A stretch of DNA of 29,427 nucleotides, taken from the NCBI GenBank assembly GCA_002352285.1, contig DEIC01000013.1, positions 13,213-42,639 of the forward strand. The letters run 5' to 3'. Shown one piece after another: positions 1 to 7,335 of this stretch. The position numbers and the translations under genes were made by a program. The notes beneath the pieces are model-generated. The model was not told the origin of the DNA. It was given only the letters and a program-made list of their open reading frames with translations, and ran no database searches. The first letter of the stretch is position 1. Each line of letters begins with the position of its first letter. Source of the stretch: Alphaproteobacteria bacterium UBA2784 (GTDB lineage Bacteria; Pseudomonadota; Alphaproteobacteria; Micropepsales; Micropepsaceae).

Positions 1-921
1 GCCGCCGTCAGCAGACAGGTGCGCGCCCTGATGGAGGCGTTGACGCCCGCCATCGAACCACTGTCGATGGACGAGGCCTTTCTTGATCTGTCGGGCACAG
101 AGCGGCTGCATGGCCAATGTGCCGCCGTCAGCCTTGCCAAACTCGCTGCCCGCATTGCGCGCGAGATCGGCATCACGGTCTCGATCGGCCTTGCGCCCAA
201 CAAATTTCTCGCAAAGATCGCATCCGACCTCGACAAGCCGCGCGGCTTTGCCGTGATTGGCGCAGCAGAGGCGGCGGCTTTTCTGGCCTCAAAGCCCGTC
301 ACCCTCATCCACGGGATCGGCAAGGCGTCTGCAGCATCCTTCGCCGCACAGGGCGTCACAAGCATTGGCCAGTTGCAGACAATGGATGACGCGGAGTTGC
401 TGCGGCGCTTTGGCTCACACGGCCTGCGGCTGGGCCGCCTGTCGCGTGGCCTCGACAACCGTCAGGTGCGGCCCCATGGCGAGACCAAGGGCATCAGTTC
501 AGAGACCACTTTCTTTGATGACATCAGCGATTTTGCCGAACTGGATCCGCTGCTCTGGCGCCAGTGCGAGCGGGTATCGGCCCGCGCCAAGAAACAGGGC
601 TATGGCGGCCGCACCATTACCTTGAAGCTGAAGACGGCGAACTTCCGCCTGCGCACGCGCTCCACCACGCGCGACACGCCAACCCAGCTGGCCGAGAACA
701 TTTATCAGGCGTCACGCCCGCTTCTCAAAGCCGAGTGTGATGGCACGAGCTTCCGTCTGATGGGTGTCGGCATCAGCCATCTGGAGCCGGAAGAGCGCTG
801 CGACCCGCCTGATCTGCTCGACAAGTCTTCAGGCCGCAAAGCGGCAGCAGAGCGCGCCATCGACGCTGTACGCGCCAGGTTTGGTGCCGACGCGATTGGA
901 AAGGGACGCGGGCGGCGTTAG
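1..921 (+). CDS. dinB: DNA polymerase IV (Y-family), 5' end missing
   Basis: Error-prone translesion DNA polymerase. The reading frame is open from base 1, so this is the C-terminal part (about 306 residues) and the gene begins before the window. The palm motif SMDEAFLDLSGT, with its catalytic Asp-Glu pair, is present near the left edge. It is followed by SIGLAPNKFLAKIASDLDKP, typical of Y-family polymerases, then a helix-hairpin-helix thumb stretch (IHGIGKASAASF) and the little-finger domain. The first catalytic Asp of the N-terminal palm must lie outside the window. The protein ends in a short basic tail and I saw no obvious beta-clamp pentapeptide at its end. The stop is one base from the stop of the convergent eipB. 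Family assignment is secure; regulation cannot be judged because the promoter is absent. Confidence 0.95.
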   Translation, partial: AAVSRQVRALMEALTPAIEPLSMDEAFLDLSGTERLHGQCAAVSLAKLAARIAREIGITVSIGLAPNKFLAKIASDLDKPRGFAVIGAAEAAAFLASKPVTLIHGIGKASAASFAAQGVTSIGQLQTMDDAELLRRFGSHGLRLGRLSRGLDNRQVRPHGETKGISSETTFFDDISDFAELDPLLWRQCERVSARAKKQGYGGRTITLKLKTANFRLRTRSTTRDTPTQLAENIYQASRPLLKAECDGTSFRLMGVGISHLEPEERCDPPDLLDKSSGRKAAAERAIDAVRARFGADAIGKGRGRR

Positions 922-922
922 C

Positions 923-1747
923 TCAGCACGGCGGGTCCGAGAGCGTATCAAGCTGCTCCAGCGTGCCATTGACCGCATAGTCGCCGAAGTCGAGCACGAG
1001 ATCGGTCGAAACGCCATTCGCAAACAGGCGGAACGACGCCTCATAATCCGGCACATCCTCCACGCCGCCCAGCTTGTAATAGCTGAACGTCACAGGCCAC
1101 GAGGCAAGCCCGGAAAGCACGGATGCGCCTTCAACCTGCGGCAGTTCCGTGCCGGGCGCCTTCATGCGGCCGATCACGGCAAAGGCCTGATAGGTTTCAC
1201 CTTCGCCCGATCCATCGAACACTTTGCGCGCCAGCGTTGTCTGCCCCGCCTTCGCCGCCTCAAGCACTTCAATCAGATAGGCGGTCGGAAAAATCGCATC
1301 CGCAGGCAATGCGGCGGAAGCGATCTTGCCTTCGCTGTATTCAATGCGCGGCCGCGCGCCATCCGTCGCGGTAAAGGCCGTGCCGGAAAATTTGTCGATC
1401 GACGCGCCGTTGAAATCCTGCGACAGCGTAAAGCGGAAGGTTTCGCCGCGCACACTCTCCCACGAGGTCAGCCAGAGATCGCCCATGGCCACCTGCCCCT
1501 CGTCATTCGTCATCTGACTGACAAGGCGCTGGTTCAGCGTATAGCCGTCGCATGCATTCGAAAATTCAACGACAAGCTTGCCGTTGAACCCGGTGATGCC
1601 CGCGCCCCACCCTGCGCTCTTGAGACTGATGGCATAGGAGGCGCGATGGCCCAGAAGTGCGTCACGCGCCAGTGCGGCAGGAACCGCAACATGTGTGGCA
1701 AGGGTCAACGCCACCAGCGTGGCAAGGGCAGTCTTCAGCGGGCGCAA
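923..1747 (-). CDS. eipB: Periplasmic envelope-integrity protein, EipB/DUF1849 family
   Basis: Exported protein of about 274 residues. An N-terminal signal peptide (hydrophobic stretch, then an AALA cleavage-like site near residue 27) is followed by the HRASYAISL...GFNGKLVVEF and NACDGYT motifs of DUF1849. The mature protein has exactly two cysteines, at about 66 (in NACDGY) and at the very last residue. This matches the conserved disulfide known in Brucella EipB, a beta-rich periplasmic protein needed for envelope-stress resistance. No in-frame ATG precedes the signal peptide. I chose the TTG at 1747 because a GAGGA box sits 8 nt upstream; a TTG at 1762 is also possible but has no visible ribosome site. 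It converges on dinB with a one-base gap. The family is strongly supported; the role in this organism is inferred. Confidence 0.87.
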   Translation of the reverse strand: MRPLKTALATLVALTLATHVAVPAALARDALLGHRASYAISLKSAGWGAGITGFNGKLVVEFSNACDGYTLNQRLVSQMTNDEGQVAMGDLWLTSWESVRGETFRFTLSQDFNGASIDKFSGTAFTATDGARPRIEYSEGKIASAALPADAIFPTAYLIEVLEAAKAGQTTLARKVFDGSGEGETYQAFAVIGRMKAPGTELPQVEGASVLSGLASWPVTFSYYKLGGVEDVPDYEASFRLFANGVSTDLVLDFGDYAVNGTLEQLDTLSDPPC

Positions 1748-1884
1748 GGCTTTTGTCCTCAAGTCGGGGGCAGGACTGTCAGGCTTGCGCCTGATTGCAG
1801 CGTCATTGCGGCAAAGTCTGGCAGGCTGAGGTAAAGAAACGCAGAACCTCTGCCTGCTCGAGTTGTGCGCACATCATTTTTCCA

Positions 1885-2022
1885 CCTCCTCCGCCTTCGC
1901 GGGGGAGGTCGGATTTGAGTGAGCGGGGTGAACTCAAATCCGGGTGGGGGCCCTGATTTTCTGCCGTTCCCCCACCCGATCCGCAAGCGCGGATCGTGCC
2001 TCCCCCGCGAAGGCGGAGGAGG
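1885..2022. repeat. Structured intergenic repeat, copy 1
   Basis: A 138-bp element fills most of the eipB-aguB gap. Its ends, 1885-1908 and 1999-2022, are perfect 24-nt inverted repeats. Each end can also fold on itself (1885-1894 with 1899-1908; 1999-2008 with 2013-2022). Inside are three further perfect stems: 1911-1920/1932-1941, 1941-1950/1969-1978, and 1977-1984/1989-1996 with an AAGC loop. The same series of stems recurs with different bases at 7509-7669. It lies between two minus-strand genes and codes for nothing convincing. I saw no flanking target-site duplication. It could be a MITE-like element or a transcript-stabilising or terminating structure. Confidence 0.88.
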
Positions 2023-2060
2023 CGATAAAGAGATTCCCGGACCGGTATCGGGTGCTGGGT

Positions 2061-2945
2061 CTAGCCGCCCTTCCCGTCCAGCGTCGCCAATGGTCCGTAA
2101 AGCTCAGGCCGCCGGTCGCGAAAGAGCCCCCACGACGTGCGCGCGCGAGCAATCTCGTCAAGATCAAACGATGCCGTCAGCACGCCATCACCCGCGATAC
2201 TGTCAAAGTCGCAGACAATGCCGCCCGTGGGGTCGGCAATGAAGCCGGTGCCATAGAAGGTCAGCTCAATATCCGTGAACTTGCCGCGCTCTTTGCCGAT
2301 GCGGTTTGAAGCCACCAGCGGAACATAATTGGCGGCCGCATGGCCCTGCATCGTGCGCCGCCAGTGATGGCGGCTGTCAACGGGCGGTGCAGGCGGCGGC
2401 TCGCTGCCAATCGCCGTTGGGTAAAGGAGAACTTCCGCGCCCATCAGCGCCATGGCGCGCGCGCATTCAGGAAACCACTGATCCCAGCAAATGCCCGCAC
2501 CAATCTTTCCAAAGCGCGTGGCGAACACGCGAAAGCCGCTGTCACCGGGGTTGAAGTAATATTTCTCCTGATACCCCGGCCCGTCGGGAATGTGCGACTT
2601 GCGATAGCGTCCCAGCACCGCGCCATCCGCATCAATCATCGCCAGCGAGTTGAAATGCGCCTGCCCGGCCTTCTCGAAGAAGCTGAGGGGAAGAACAACG
2701 CCGAGCTCCTTTGCCAGTGCCGAAAAGCGCGCAACCAGCGGATGGCCCTCAAACGGCTTGGCCAGCGCAAAATGATCGACTACCTGTTCGCTGCAGAAAT
2801 AGGGCGTCTCGAAAAACTCCGGAAGCAGGATGATGTTGGCGCCCTTGGCCGCTGCCTGGCGCACCAATGCCTCGGCCCTGCGCACATTGCCGGCCAGATC
2901 CCAATCCATCGACATTTGTGTGGCGGCAACAGTCACGCGGCGCAT
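2061..2945 (-). CDS. aguB: N-carbamoylputrescine amidase
   Basis: Cytosolic hydrolase of the nitrilase superfamily (294 residues). It converts N-carbamoylputrescine to putrescine, CO2 and ammonia, the second step of the agmatine route. The catalytic triad is visible as E43 (LLPEFFETPYF), K116 (GRYRKSHIP) and C153 (GAGICWDQWFPE). The motifs YYFNPGD and ASNRIGKE are typical of AguB. I chose the ATG at 2945, which starts MRRVTVAATQM as family members do. It has AAGGGA 9 nt upstream, and the possible extension to 2987 would overlap aguA. It starts 14 bp after the aguA stop on the same strand, so the two steps are almost certainly co-transcribed. Function is well supported by both motifs and neighbour. 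Confidence 0.94.
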   Translation of the reverse strand: MRRVTVAATQMSMDWDLAGNVRRAEALVRQAAAKGANIILLPEFFETPYFCSEQVVDHFALAKPFEGHPLVARFSALAKELGVVLPLSFFEKAGQAHFNSLAMIDADGAVLGRYRKSHIPDGPGYQEKYYFNPGDSGFRVFATRFGKIGAGICWDQWFPECARAMALMGAEVLLYPTAIGSEPPPAPPVDSRHHWRRTMQGHAAANYVPLVASNRIGKERGKFTDIELTFYGTGFIADPTGGIVCDFDSIAGDGVLTASFDLDEIARARTSWGLFRDRRPELYGPLATLDGKGG

Positions 2946-2959
2946 GGCATTCGTTCCCT

Positions 2960-4009
2960 TCAAAGCGGCTGCTGCTGGGTAATGCAATGAATGCCGCCGC
3001 CGCCCTCCAGCACCGGCAGCGCATCCACCTGCACGATTTCACGGCCCGGAAAGGCGTCCGCCAGAATGCGCCGCGCGCGCTCGTCCATCGGATCGTCGAA
3101 GGCCGGCGCAATGATCGCGCCGTTGCAGGCATAGAAATTGATGTAGGTGGTTTCAAGCCGTGTGCCGTCATGGCGGCGGCGCACTTTTTTGGGTTGCGGC
3201 AGCTCGATGATCTCCAGCTTGCGCCCCTGTGCATCGCTGGCATGCGCAAGCCGCGCCAGATTGTCGGCCATCGCCGGATAGTTTTCGTCAGACTTGTCGA
3301 GCGGCATGTTGATGAGCACTGCCCCCGGCCGCGCGAAGCATGCGACATTGTCAACATGGCCGTCGGTCTCGTCGTGCTTCAGCCCGTCACCCAGCCAGAT
3401 GATCTTGAGGATGCCCAGATAAAGCGCGAGCCGCGCCTCGATCTGCTGGCGGCTGAGTTCAGGATTGCGGTTCTCGTTCAGAAGGCACTGCTCTGTGGTG
3501 ATCAGCGTGCCCGCGCCATCGACATGAATGGCCCCGCCCTCCATCACCATCGGCGCGCGATAGATCGGCAGGTCCGCCAGATCAATGATCGTGGCGCCAA
3601 TCGCCGAATCATTGGCGTGCGGGTGATATTTGTTGCCCCAGGCGTTGAAGCGCCAATGCACGCCCGCCACGCCACCCTTGCCATTGACCACAAAGCTCGG
3701 GCCACTGTCGCGCGCCCAGGCATCATCAATCGGAAACTCGGCAAGATCGACCAGCGGGCCGCAGGCCAGTTGCGCCTCGGCCGCATCGTGGGGTGACACG
3801 ACCATTGTGACCGGCTCAAACCGCCTGATCGTGCGTGCAATCACGGCATAGGCCTGGCGCGCGCGCAAAAGCCCGTCAGGCCCGCCAAAGGGCTGAACCC
3901 GCGTCGGCCACTGCATCCACGTGCGGGCATGCGGCGCCCACTCAGCCGGCATGAAAAAGCCGTCACGCGCGGGGCAGGCATCATCGGCATCAAGCTGGCG
4001 TGTCATCAT
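2960..4009 (-). CDS. aguA: Agmatine deiminase
   Basis: Guanidine-group hydrolase that turns agmatine into N-carbamoylputrescine and ammonia. The family signature DGFFMPAEWAPHARTWMQWP is at the N terminus, and WARDSGPSF, EGGAIHVDG and DGHVDNVACF follow. The nucleophilic cysteine is about residue 342, in GGGGIHCITQQQ near the C terminus; 349 residues is a normal length. Start choice is uncertain: ATG at 4009 gives the usual N terminus, whereas a GTG at 4033 has a better AAAGG box but with short spacing. It is first of an aguA-aguB pair and divergent from a RidA-family gene. A palindrome at 4048-4064 lies just upstream and may be the control site. The product of the pair is putrescine. Confidence 0.95.
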   Translation of the reverse strand: MMTRQLDADDACPARDGFFMPAEWAPHARTWMQWPTRVQPFGGPDGLLRARQAYAVIARTIRRFEPVTMVVSPHDAAEAQLACGPLVDLAEFPIDDAWARDSGPSFVVNGKGGVAGVHWRFNAWGNKYHPHANDSAIGATIIDLADLPIYRAPMVMEGGAIHVDGAGTLITTEQCLLNENRNPELSRQQIEARLALYLGILKIIWLGDGLKHDETDGHVDNVACFARPGAVLINMPLDKSDENYPAMADNLARLAHASDAQGRKLEIIELPQPKKVRRRHDGTRLETTYINFYACNGAIIAPAFDDPMDERARRILADAFPGREIVQVDALPVLEGGGGIHCITQQQPL

Positions 4010-4047
4010 CACAAGTGCCCACAGGACTGGCACTTCACCTTTGAGAG

Positions 4048-4064
4048 ATAAGCCTTTAGCTTAT
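4048..4064. promoter_or_regulatory. Palindromic operator-like site between aguA and the RidA gene
   Basis: The 17-mer ATAAGCCTTTAGCTTAT consists of perfect 6-bp arms around a 5-bp centre. It is the only A/T-rich palindrome in the 108-bp divergent promoter region, lying 39 bp from aguA and 54 bp from the RidA-type gene. Dyads of this size are usual for dimeric GntR, Lrp or MarR-type regulators. No regulator gene is adjacent, so the factor is unknown, and I could not place clean -35/-10 boxes around it. Confidence 0.4.
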
Positions 4065-4117
4065 GCATCAATGCGCGCGCGCGGGCAACGCGCCTTGCGC
4101 CTTTGAGGGGAGAACGC

Positions 4118-4585
4118 ATGTCAGGCCAAATCGATGCAAAGCTGAAGGAACTCGGCATCACGCTGCCCACGCCGCCCAAACCGGTGGCGAGCTATGTGCC
4201 TTATGTGGTCAGCGGCAATCTGGTGTTCGTTTCCGGCCAGATCACATTGGGGCCGAACGGCCTTGAATATGTTGGCCGGGTTGGCCGCGAATTCACCGTC
4301 GATCAGGGCAAGGAGGCCGCCAGGCTTTGCGCCATCAATCTGATCGCCCAGCTGCGCGACGCCTGCGGCGGCAATCTTGAACGCCTCAAGCGCGTGGTGA
4401 AGGTCACGGGCTTCGTCAACGCGCATGAGGGATTTGGCCAGCACCCGGAAGTCATCAACGGCGCCTCCGATCTTTTTGTGGCCGTCTTTGGCGACAAGGG
4501 CCGCCATGCCCGCGCCGCCGTAGGGGCTGGCTCACTGCCCCGCAACGTGGCGGTTGAAGTTGAGGCGATTTTCGAAATCGCGTGA
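4118..4585 (+). CDS. RidA/YjgF family enamine/imine deaminase-like protein
   Basis: Small trimeric-type protein (155 residues) of the YjgF/YER057c/UK114 family. In characterised members this hydrolyses reactive enamine/imine intermediates formed by PLP enzymes. The motifs VSGNLVFVSGQ and ERLKRVVKVTGFVNA fit the family. The Arg of HARAAVG and the Glu of VEVEAIF align with the substrate-binding Arg and Glu of canonical RidA, so activity is plausible. It belongs to the longer subgroup with an N-terminal KLKELGITLPTPPKP segment. The ATG at 4118 has a strong GAGGGGA box 6 nt upstream. Its TGA overlaps the GTG start of the following COG3146 gene by 4 nt, giving translational coupling. Paralogous subgroups differ in substrate, so I do not assign a specific one. 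Confidence 0.93.
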   Translation: MSGQIDAKLKELGITLPTPPKPVASYVPYVVSGNLVFVSGQITLGPNGLEYVGRVGREFTVDQGKEAARLCAINLIAQLRDACGGNLERLKRVVKVTGFVNAHEGFGQHPEVINGASDLFVAVFGDKGRHARAAVGAGSLPRNVAVEVEAIFEIA

Positions 4586-5730
4586 AATCAGGGTTCTCGT
4601 TCGAAACGGTTTCATCCATGGCGGCCATTCCGGCCGCCGCGTGGGATCTGCTCGCCAATCAGGTCGCGTCTGAGCACAATCCGTTTGTCGCCCACGCCTT
4701 TCTGCACGCGCTGGAGCAATCCGGCTCGGCAACGGCGCGCACCGGCTGGCGGCCCCTGCATGCCTGCGTGCGCGATGGCGCTGGCGACCTCGTGGCTGCT
4801 GCCCCGCTCTATCTCAAGTCCCACTCGCGTGGCGAATATGTGTTTGACCATGCCTGGGCCGAAGCGTGGGAACGCGCGGGCGGAAACTACTATCCGAAAC
4901 TGCTGTGCGCCGTGCCGCTCACACCCGTAACCGGCCCCCGGCTGATGTCAACGCATCCAGCCGCACTAACGGCACTGATCGCGGGCATGCAGAACCTCGC
5001 GCGCGAGAATGAAATCTCGTCGCTCCACATCAATTTTCTTGCCGAACACGAAAGCGCGCTGCTGACCCGAATGGGTTTCCTTCCGCGCATGGACCAGCAA
5101 TTCCACTTCATCAATCGCGGCTACACAGACTTTGCGGCATTCCTGGCCACCCTGTCGCATGACAAGCGCAAGAACCTGAAGAAAGAACGCGCCCGCGCCA
5201 GCGAACACGGCATCAGCTTCTCATGGAAGCGTGGGGCAGAGATCACCGAAGACGATTGGGATCATTTCTTCGCCTTCTATATGGATACAGGCAGCCGCAA
5301 ATGGGGATCGCCCTATCTCACCCGCCCGTTCTTTTCGATGCTGGGCGAGGCGATGGGTGCGCGCGTGTTGCTTATCCTCGCCCACCGCGCAGGTCGTCCG
5401 ATTGCAGGCGCGCTCAACCTGATCGGGGGCGATGCGCTCTATGGCCGCTATTGGGGCGCCATCGAGCATCATCCGCTTCTGCACTTCGAGACTTGCTATT
5501 ATCAGGCCATCGACTACGCGCTGGCGCACGGGATTGCGCGCGTCGAAGCGGGCGCGCAGGGCATGCACAAACTCGCGCGCGGCTATGAACCCGTGCCAGT
5601 CTTCAGCGCGCACGACATTGTTGACCCGCGGTTTCGCGATGCCGTCGCCCGCTATCTCGCGGAGGAGCGCAAAGCGGTGGCACAGGACATTGCCGTGCTT
5701 TCGGCGCACACGCCGTTCAGGAAGGACTAA
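4582..5730 (+). CDS. COG3146 (DUF482) FemAB/GNAT-like acyltransferase
   Basis: A 382-residue cytosolic protein of the COG3146 family, often annotated as a peptidoglycan-biosynthesis or GNAT-type protein. The family has no settled reaction. Recognisable stretches are NPFVAHAFLHALEQSG, HAWAEAWERAGGNYYPKLL, FVTGPRL-like PVTGPRLM, QFHFINRGYTDF, LSHDKRKNLKKERAR and GRYWGAIEHHPLLHFETCYYQ. The last two fit the double-GNAT fold of FemAB-like aminoacyltransferases. The start is the GTG at 4582, inside the stop of the RidA-type gene. It ends 4 nt into the convergent hydrolase gene (shared CTAA). The pairing with RidA and the nearby HIT gene is a recurrent alphaproteobacterial arrangement as I remember it. 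Family sure, function unsure. Confidence 0.88.
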   Translation: MKSGFSFETVSSMAAIPAAAWDLLANQVASEHNPFVAHAFLHALEQSGSATARTGWRPLHACVRDGAGDLVAAAPLYLKSHSRGEYVFDHAWAEAWERAGGNYYPKLLCAVPLTPVTGPRLMSTHPAALTALIAGMQNLARENEISSLHINFLAEHESALLTRMGFLPRMDQQFHFINRGYTDFAAFLATLSHDKRKNLKKERARASEHGISFSWKRGAEITEDDWDHFFAFYMDTGSRKWGSPYLTRPFFSMLGEAMGARVLLILAHRAGRPIAGALNLIGGDALYGRYWGAIEHHPLLHFETCYYQAIDYALAHGIARVEAGAQGMHKLARGYEPVPVFSAHDIVDPRFRDAVARYLAEERKAVAQDIAVLSAHTPFRKD

Positions 5731-6728
5731 AGCCCGGCCTGCCCCTTCAACCAGACAACGCCGTCAGTCCAAGCCTCGTGGGATATGTCGGGCAAGAGGA
5801 AGCGGCCTGCGCCAATAAGGGCGTGAGAGGCCCCCTCATAGGTCTTGAAGGTGATTGGCTTGTTTCTCGCAATCAACGGTTCAAGAACGCGAATCGCATC
5901 CGGCGCCCTTACAACTTCATCATTGGCCCCAAATTGCCAGAACACCGGCACTTCAAGCGCAGCGATCGTTGGACCCGGGTCAAGACCGCGCCCGTGTATG
6001 GCCGGCGATGGAGTTGTTGGTGCGGTCACAAGCAGCATGAATCTGATTGCTGGCTCATCGGCAGCGGCCAATGGCGCTATCCACCCCGATTGGCTGAACC
6101 CTAAAACACCAACGCGTGCGTCATCCACCTCCTCCTGGGCCGTTAGAAAACGGACTCCCGCCACCATGTCCTCTGCGAGGAGCACGAGATTCGCCTGTGT
6201 TGTCGGGTCACGGCCTTCGAAGTCACCTCCGCTCTCACCAACTCCGCGCTTGTCGGCAACCAGTACGGCAAATCCCTCGCGCGCCAACGCATAGGCGTAA
6301 ACATCATACACCGAACGTGGGCGGGGCCCGGATGCATGACCAATCATGATCGCTGGGTGAGGACCCTCTCCATCAGGAACGTAGAGCGTTGCGGTGATCA
6401 CCACGCCATTGCTCTCAAACGTAACTACCTCTTCCTGCACACCTTGAAACATGAAGAGGATAAGAGAAATCACCAGTGACACCAGCGACAAGGCAATCAA
6501 TCCAAGATGGCAAATCAGGGACCAGCGCACGACCGGACGGCGCAGGAAAGTAACGGCCACAATTATCACGATGCATCCAGCCAACAGGCTAAGCAGGACC
6601 GAGCGACCCGGCACCCCAATCATGCCAGCCACAAGCGGCGCGAGCATGTTTCCGCTTAACAGCAGGAATGCGGTGAAGACGGCCAACAATGACACGCCCG
6701 CGAACACAAGGCTGAAAAGGCGATTCAT
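5727..6728 (-). CDS. Membrane-anchored alpha/beta hydrolase
   Basis: A 333-residue protein. The first ~95 residues hold three hydrophobic segments, followed by a soluble alpha/beta-hydrolase domain from about residue 100. The putative triad is S212 (GFSQSGW), D271 (FGANDEVV) and H303 (GASHALIG). The nucleophile elbow reads G-x-S-x-S rather than the usual G-x-S-x-G. VADKRGVGESGGDF is typical of the dienelactone-hydrolase/peptidase-like branch. I chose the ATG at 6728, which has AGGA 6 nt upstream; a longer frame to 6809 has no support. It is the only minus-strand gene between the COG3146 and HIT genes and looks somewhat lower in GC (43% by count over 6421-6480). This suggests a later insertion. 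Substrate unknown. Confidence 0.85.
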   Translation of the reverse strand: MNRLFSLVFAGVSLLAVFTAFLLLSGNMLAPLVAGMIGVPGRSVLLSLLAGCIVIIVAVTFLRRPVVRWSLICHLGLIALSLVSLVISLILFMFQGVQEEVVTFESNGVVITATLYVPDGEGPHPAIMIGHASGPRPRSVYDVYAYALAREGFAVLVADKRGVGESGGDFEGRDPTTQANLVLLAEDMVAGVRFLTAQEEVDDARVGVLGFSQSGWIAPLAAADEPAIRFMLLVTAPTTPSPAIHGRGLDPGPTIAALEVPVFWQFGANDEVVRAPDAIRVLEPLIARNKPITFKTYEGASHALIGAGRFLLPDISHEAWTDGVVWLKGQAGL

Positions 6729-6835
6729 GGTGCGTCCTGCCAACTGATCTGCTTGCCGGGGTTGCACTCCATTGCAGCTTGTTGGTAGCACATATTGAGT
6801 ACTGAGCATGTGATTGATGAACCGGCAAGGTGCCC

Positions 6836-7255
6836 ATGACCTACGACCCCAGCAACATTTTTGCCCGCATCCTGCGCGGCGAATTGCCGATGCACAAAGT
6901 CTTCGAGGACGAGAAAACCCTCGCTTTCATGGACATCATGCCCCAGGCCGAGGGGCACACGCTGGTCGTACCCAAATGCCCGGCAGCTGATCTTTATGCC
7001 TTGCCCGCCGAATTTGCCGGGCCACTGCTCGCAACCACGCAGCGCGTCGCCGCAGCCGTGAAAAAGGCAACGGGTGCTCCCGGCATCATGATCGCGCAAC
7101 TGAATGGCAAAGAGGCCGGGCAGACGGTTTTTCATCTGCACTTCCACATCATTCCGCGCCGCCATGGCGCTGACCTTGCCATGCACGCTCACAAGATGGA
7201 GGCGCCGGAAAAGCTGGCGGCCATGGCCGAAAAAATCCGCGCGGCGCTTGGTTAA
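6836..7255 (+). CDS. HIT family nucleotide-binding hydrolase
   Basis: A 139-residue histidine-triad protein. The signature HLHFHIIPR (H100, H102, H104) is intact and preceded by APGIMIAQLNGKEAGQTVFH, which is typical of Hint/HinT-like purine nucleotide phosphoramidases and dinucleotide hydrolases. The N terminus MTYDPSNIFARILRGELP is characteristic of alphaproteobacterial members. The start is the ATG at 6836 with AAGG 5 nt upstream; a GTG six bases earlier lies inside that box. The partner substrate cannot be told from sequence. The following 425 bp to the clpA stop contain no ordinary gene. Confidence 0.94.
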   Translation: MTYDPSNIFARILRGELPMHKVFEDEKTLAFMDIMPQAEGHTLVVPKCPAADLYALPAEFAGPLLATTQRVAAAVKKATGAPGIMIAQLNGKEAGQTVFHLHFHIIPRRHGADLAMHAHKMEAPEKLAAMAEKIRAALG

Positions 7256-7319
7256 GCCTCGGGCCGCGGCATTGCATTCCCGCAATTCACTGCTACCCTC
7301 CTGCCGTCGTCAACCAACT

Positions 7320-7335
7320 GAAAGGAGGTGATCCA
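7320..7335 (+). promoter_or_regulatory. Maximal Shine-Dalgarno sequence of a short ORF
   Basis: The 16-mer GAAAGGAGGTGATCCA is exactly complementary to the 3' end of alphaproteobacterial 16S rRNA (…UGGAUCACCUCCUUUC). Normal sites here match 4-6 bases. GGAGG ends 7 nt before a GTG codon, which is ideal spacing. After base 7335 the sequence no longer follows the rRNA complement, so this is not a stray rRNA fragment. No other site in the window comes near this length. Confidence 0.8.

Noticed and set aside
764..1834. 356-codon plus-strand ORF opposite eipB
   Set aside because: High-GC antisense shadow. Its Arg/His/Ala-rich composition has no family motif, and the opposite frame has a signal peptide and EipB motifs.
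1759..1986. Minus-strand ORF of 75 codons across repeat copy 1
   Set aside because: Most of it is translated repeat (Pro/Arg-rich, GPPPGFEFTPLTQIRPPPRR). Such frames arise from the palindromes and are a common misannotation. Nothing suggests a protein.
7320..7335. Fragment of an rRNA operon
   Set aside because: Identity to the rRNA complement stops at base 7335, and nothing else resembling 16S or 23S is nearby.
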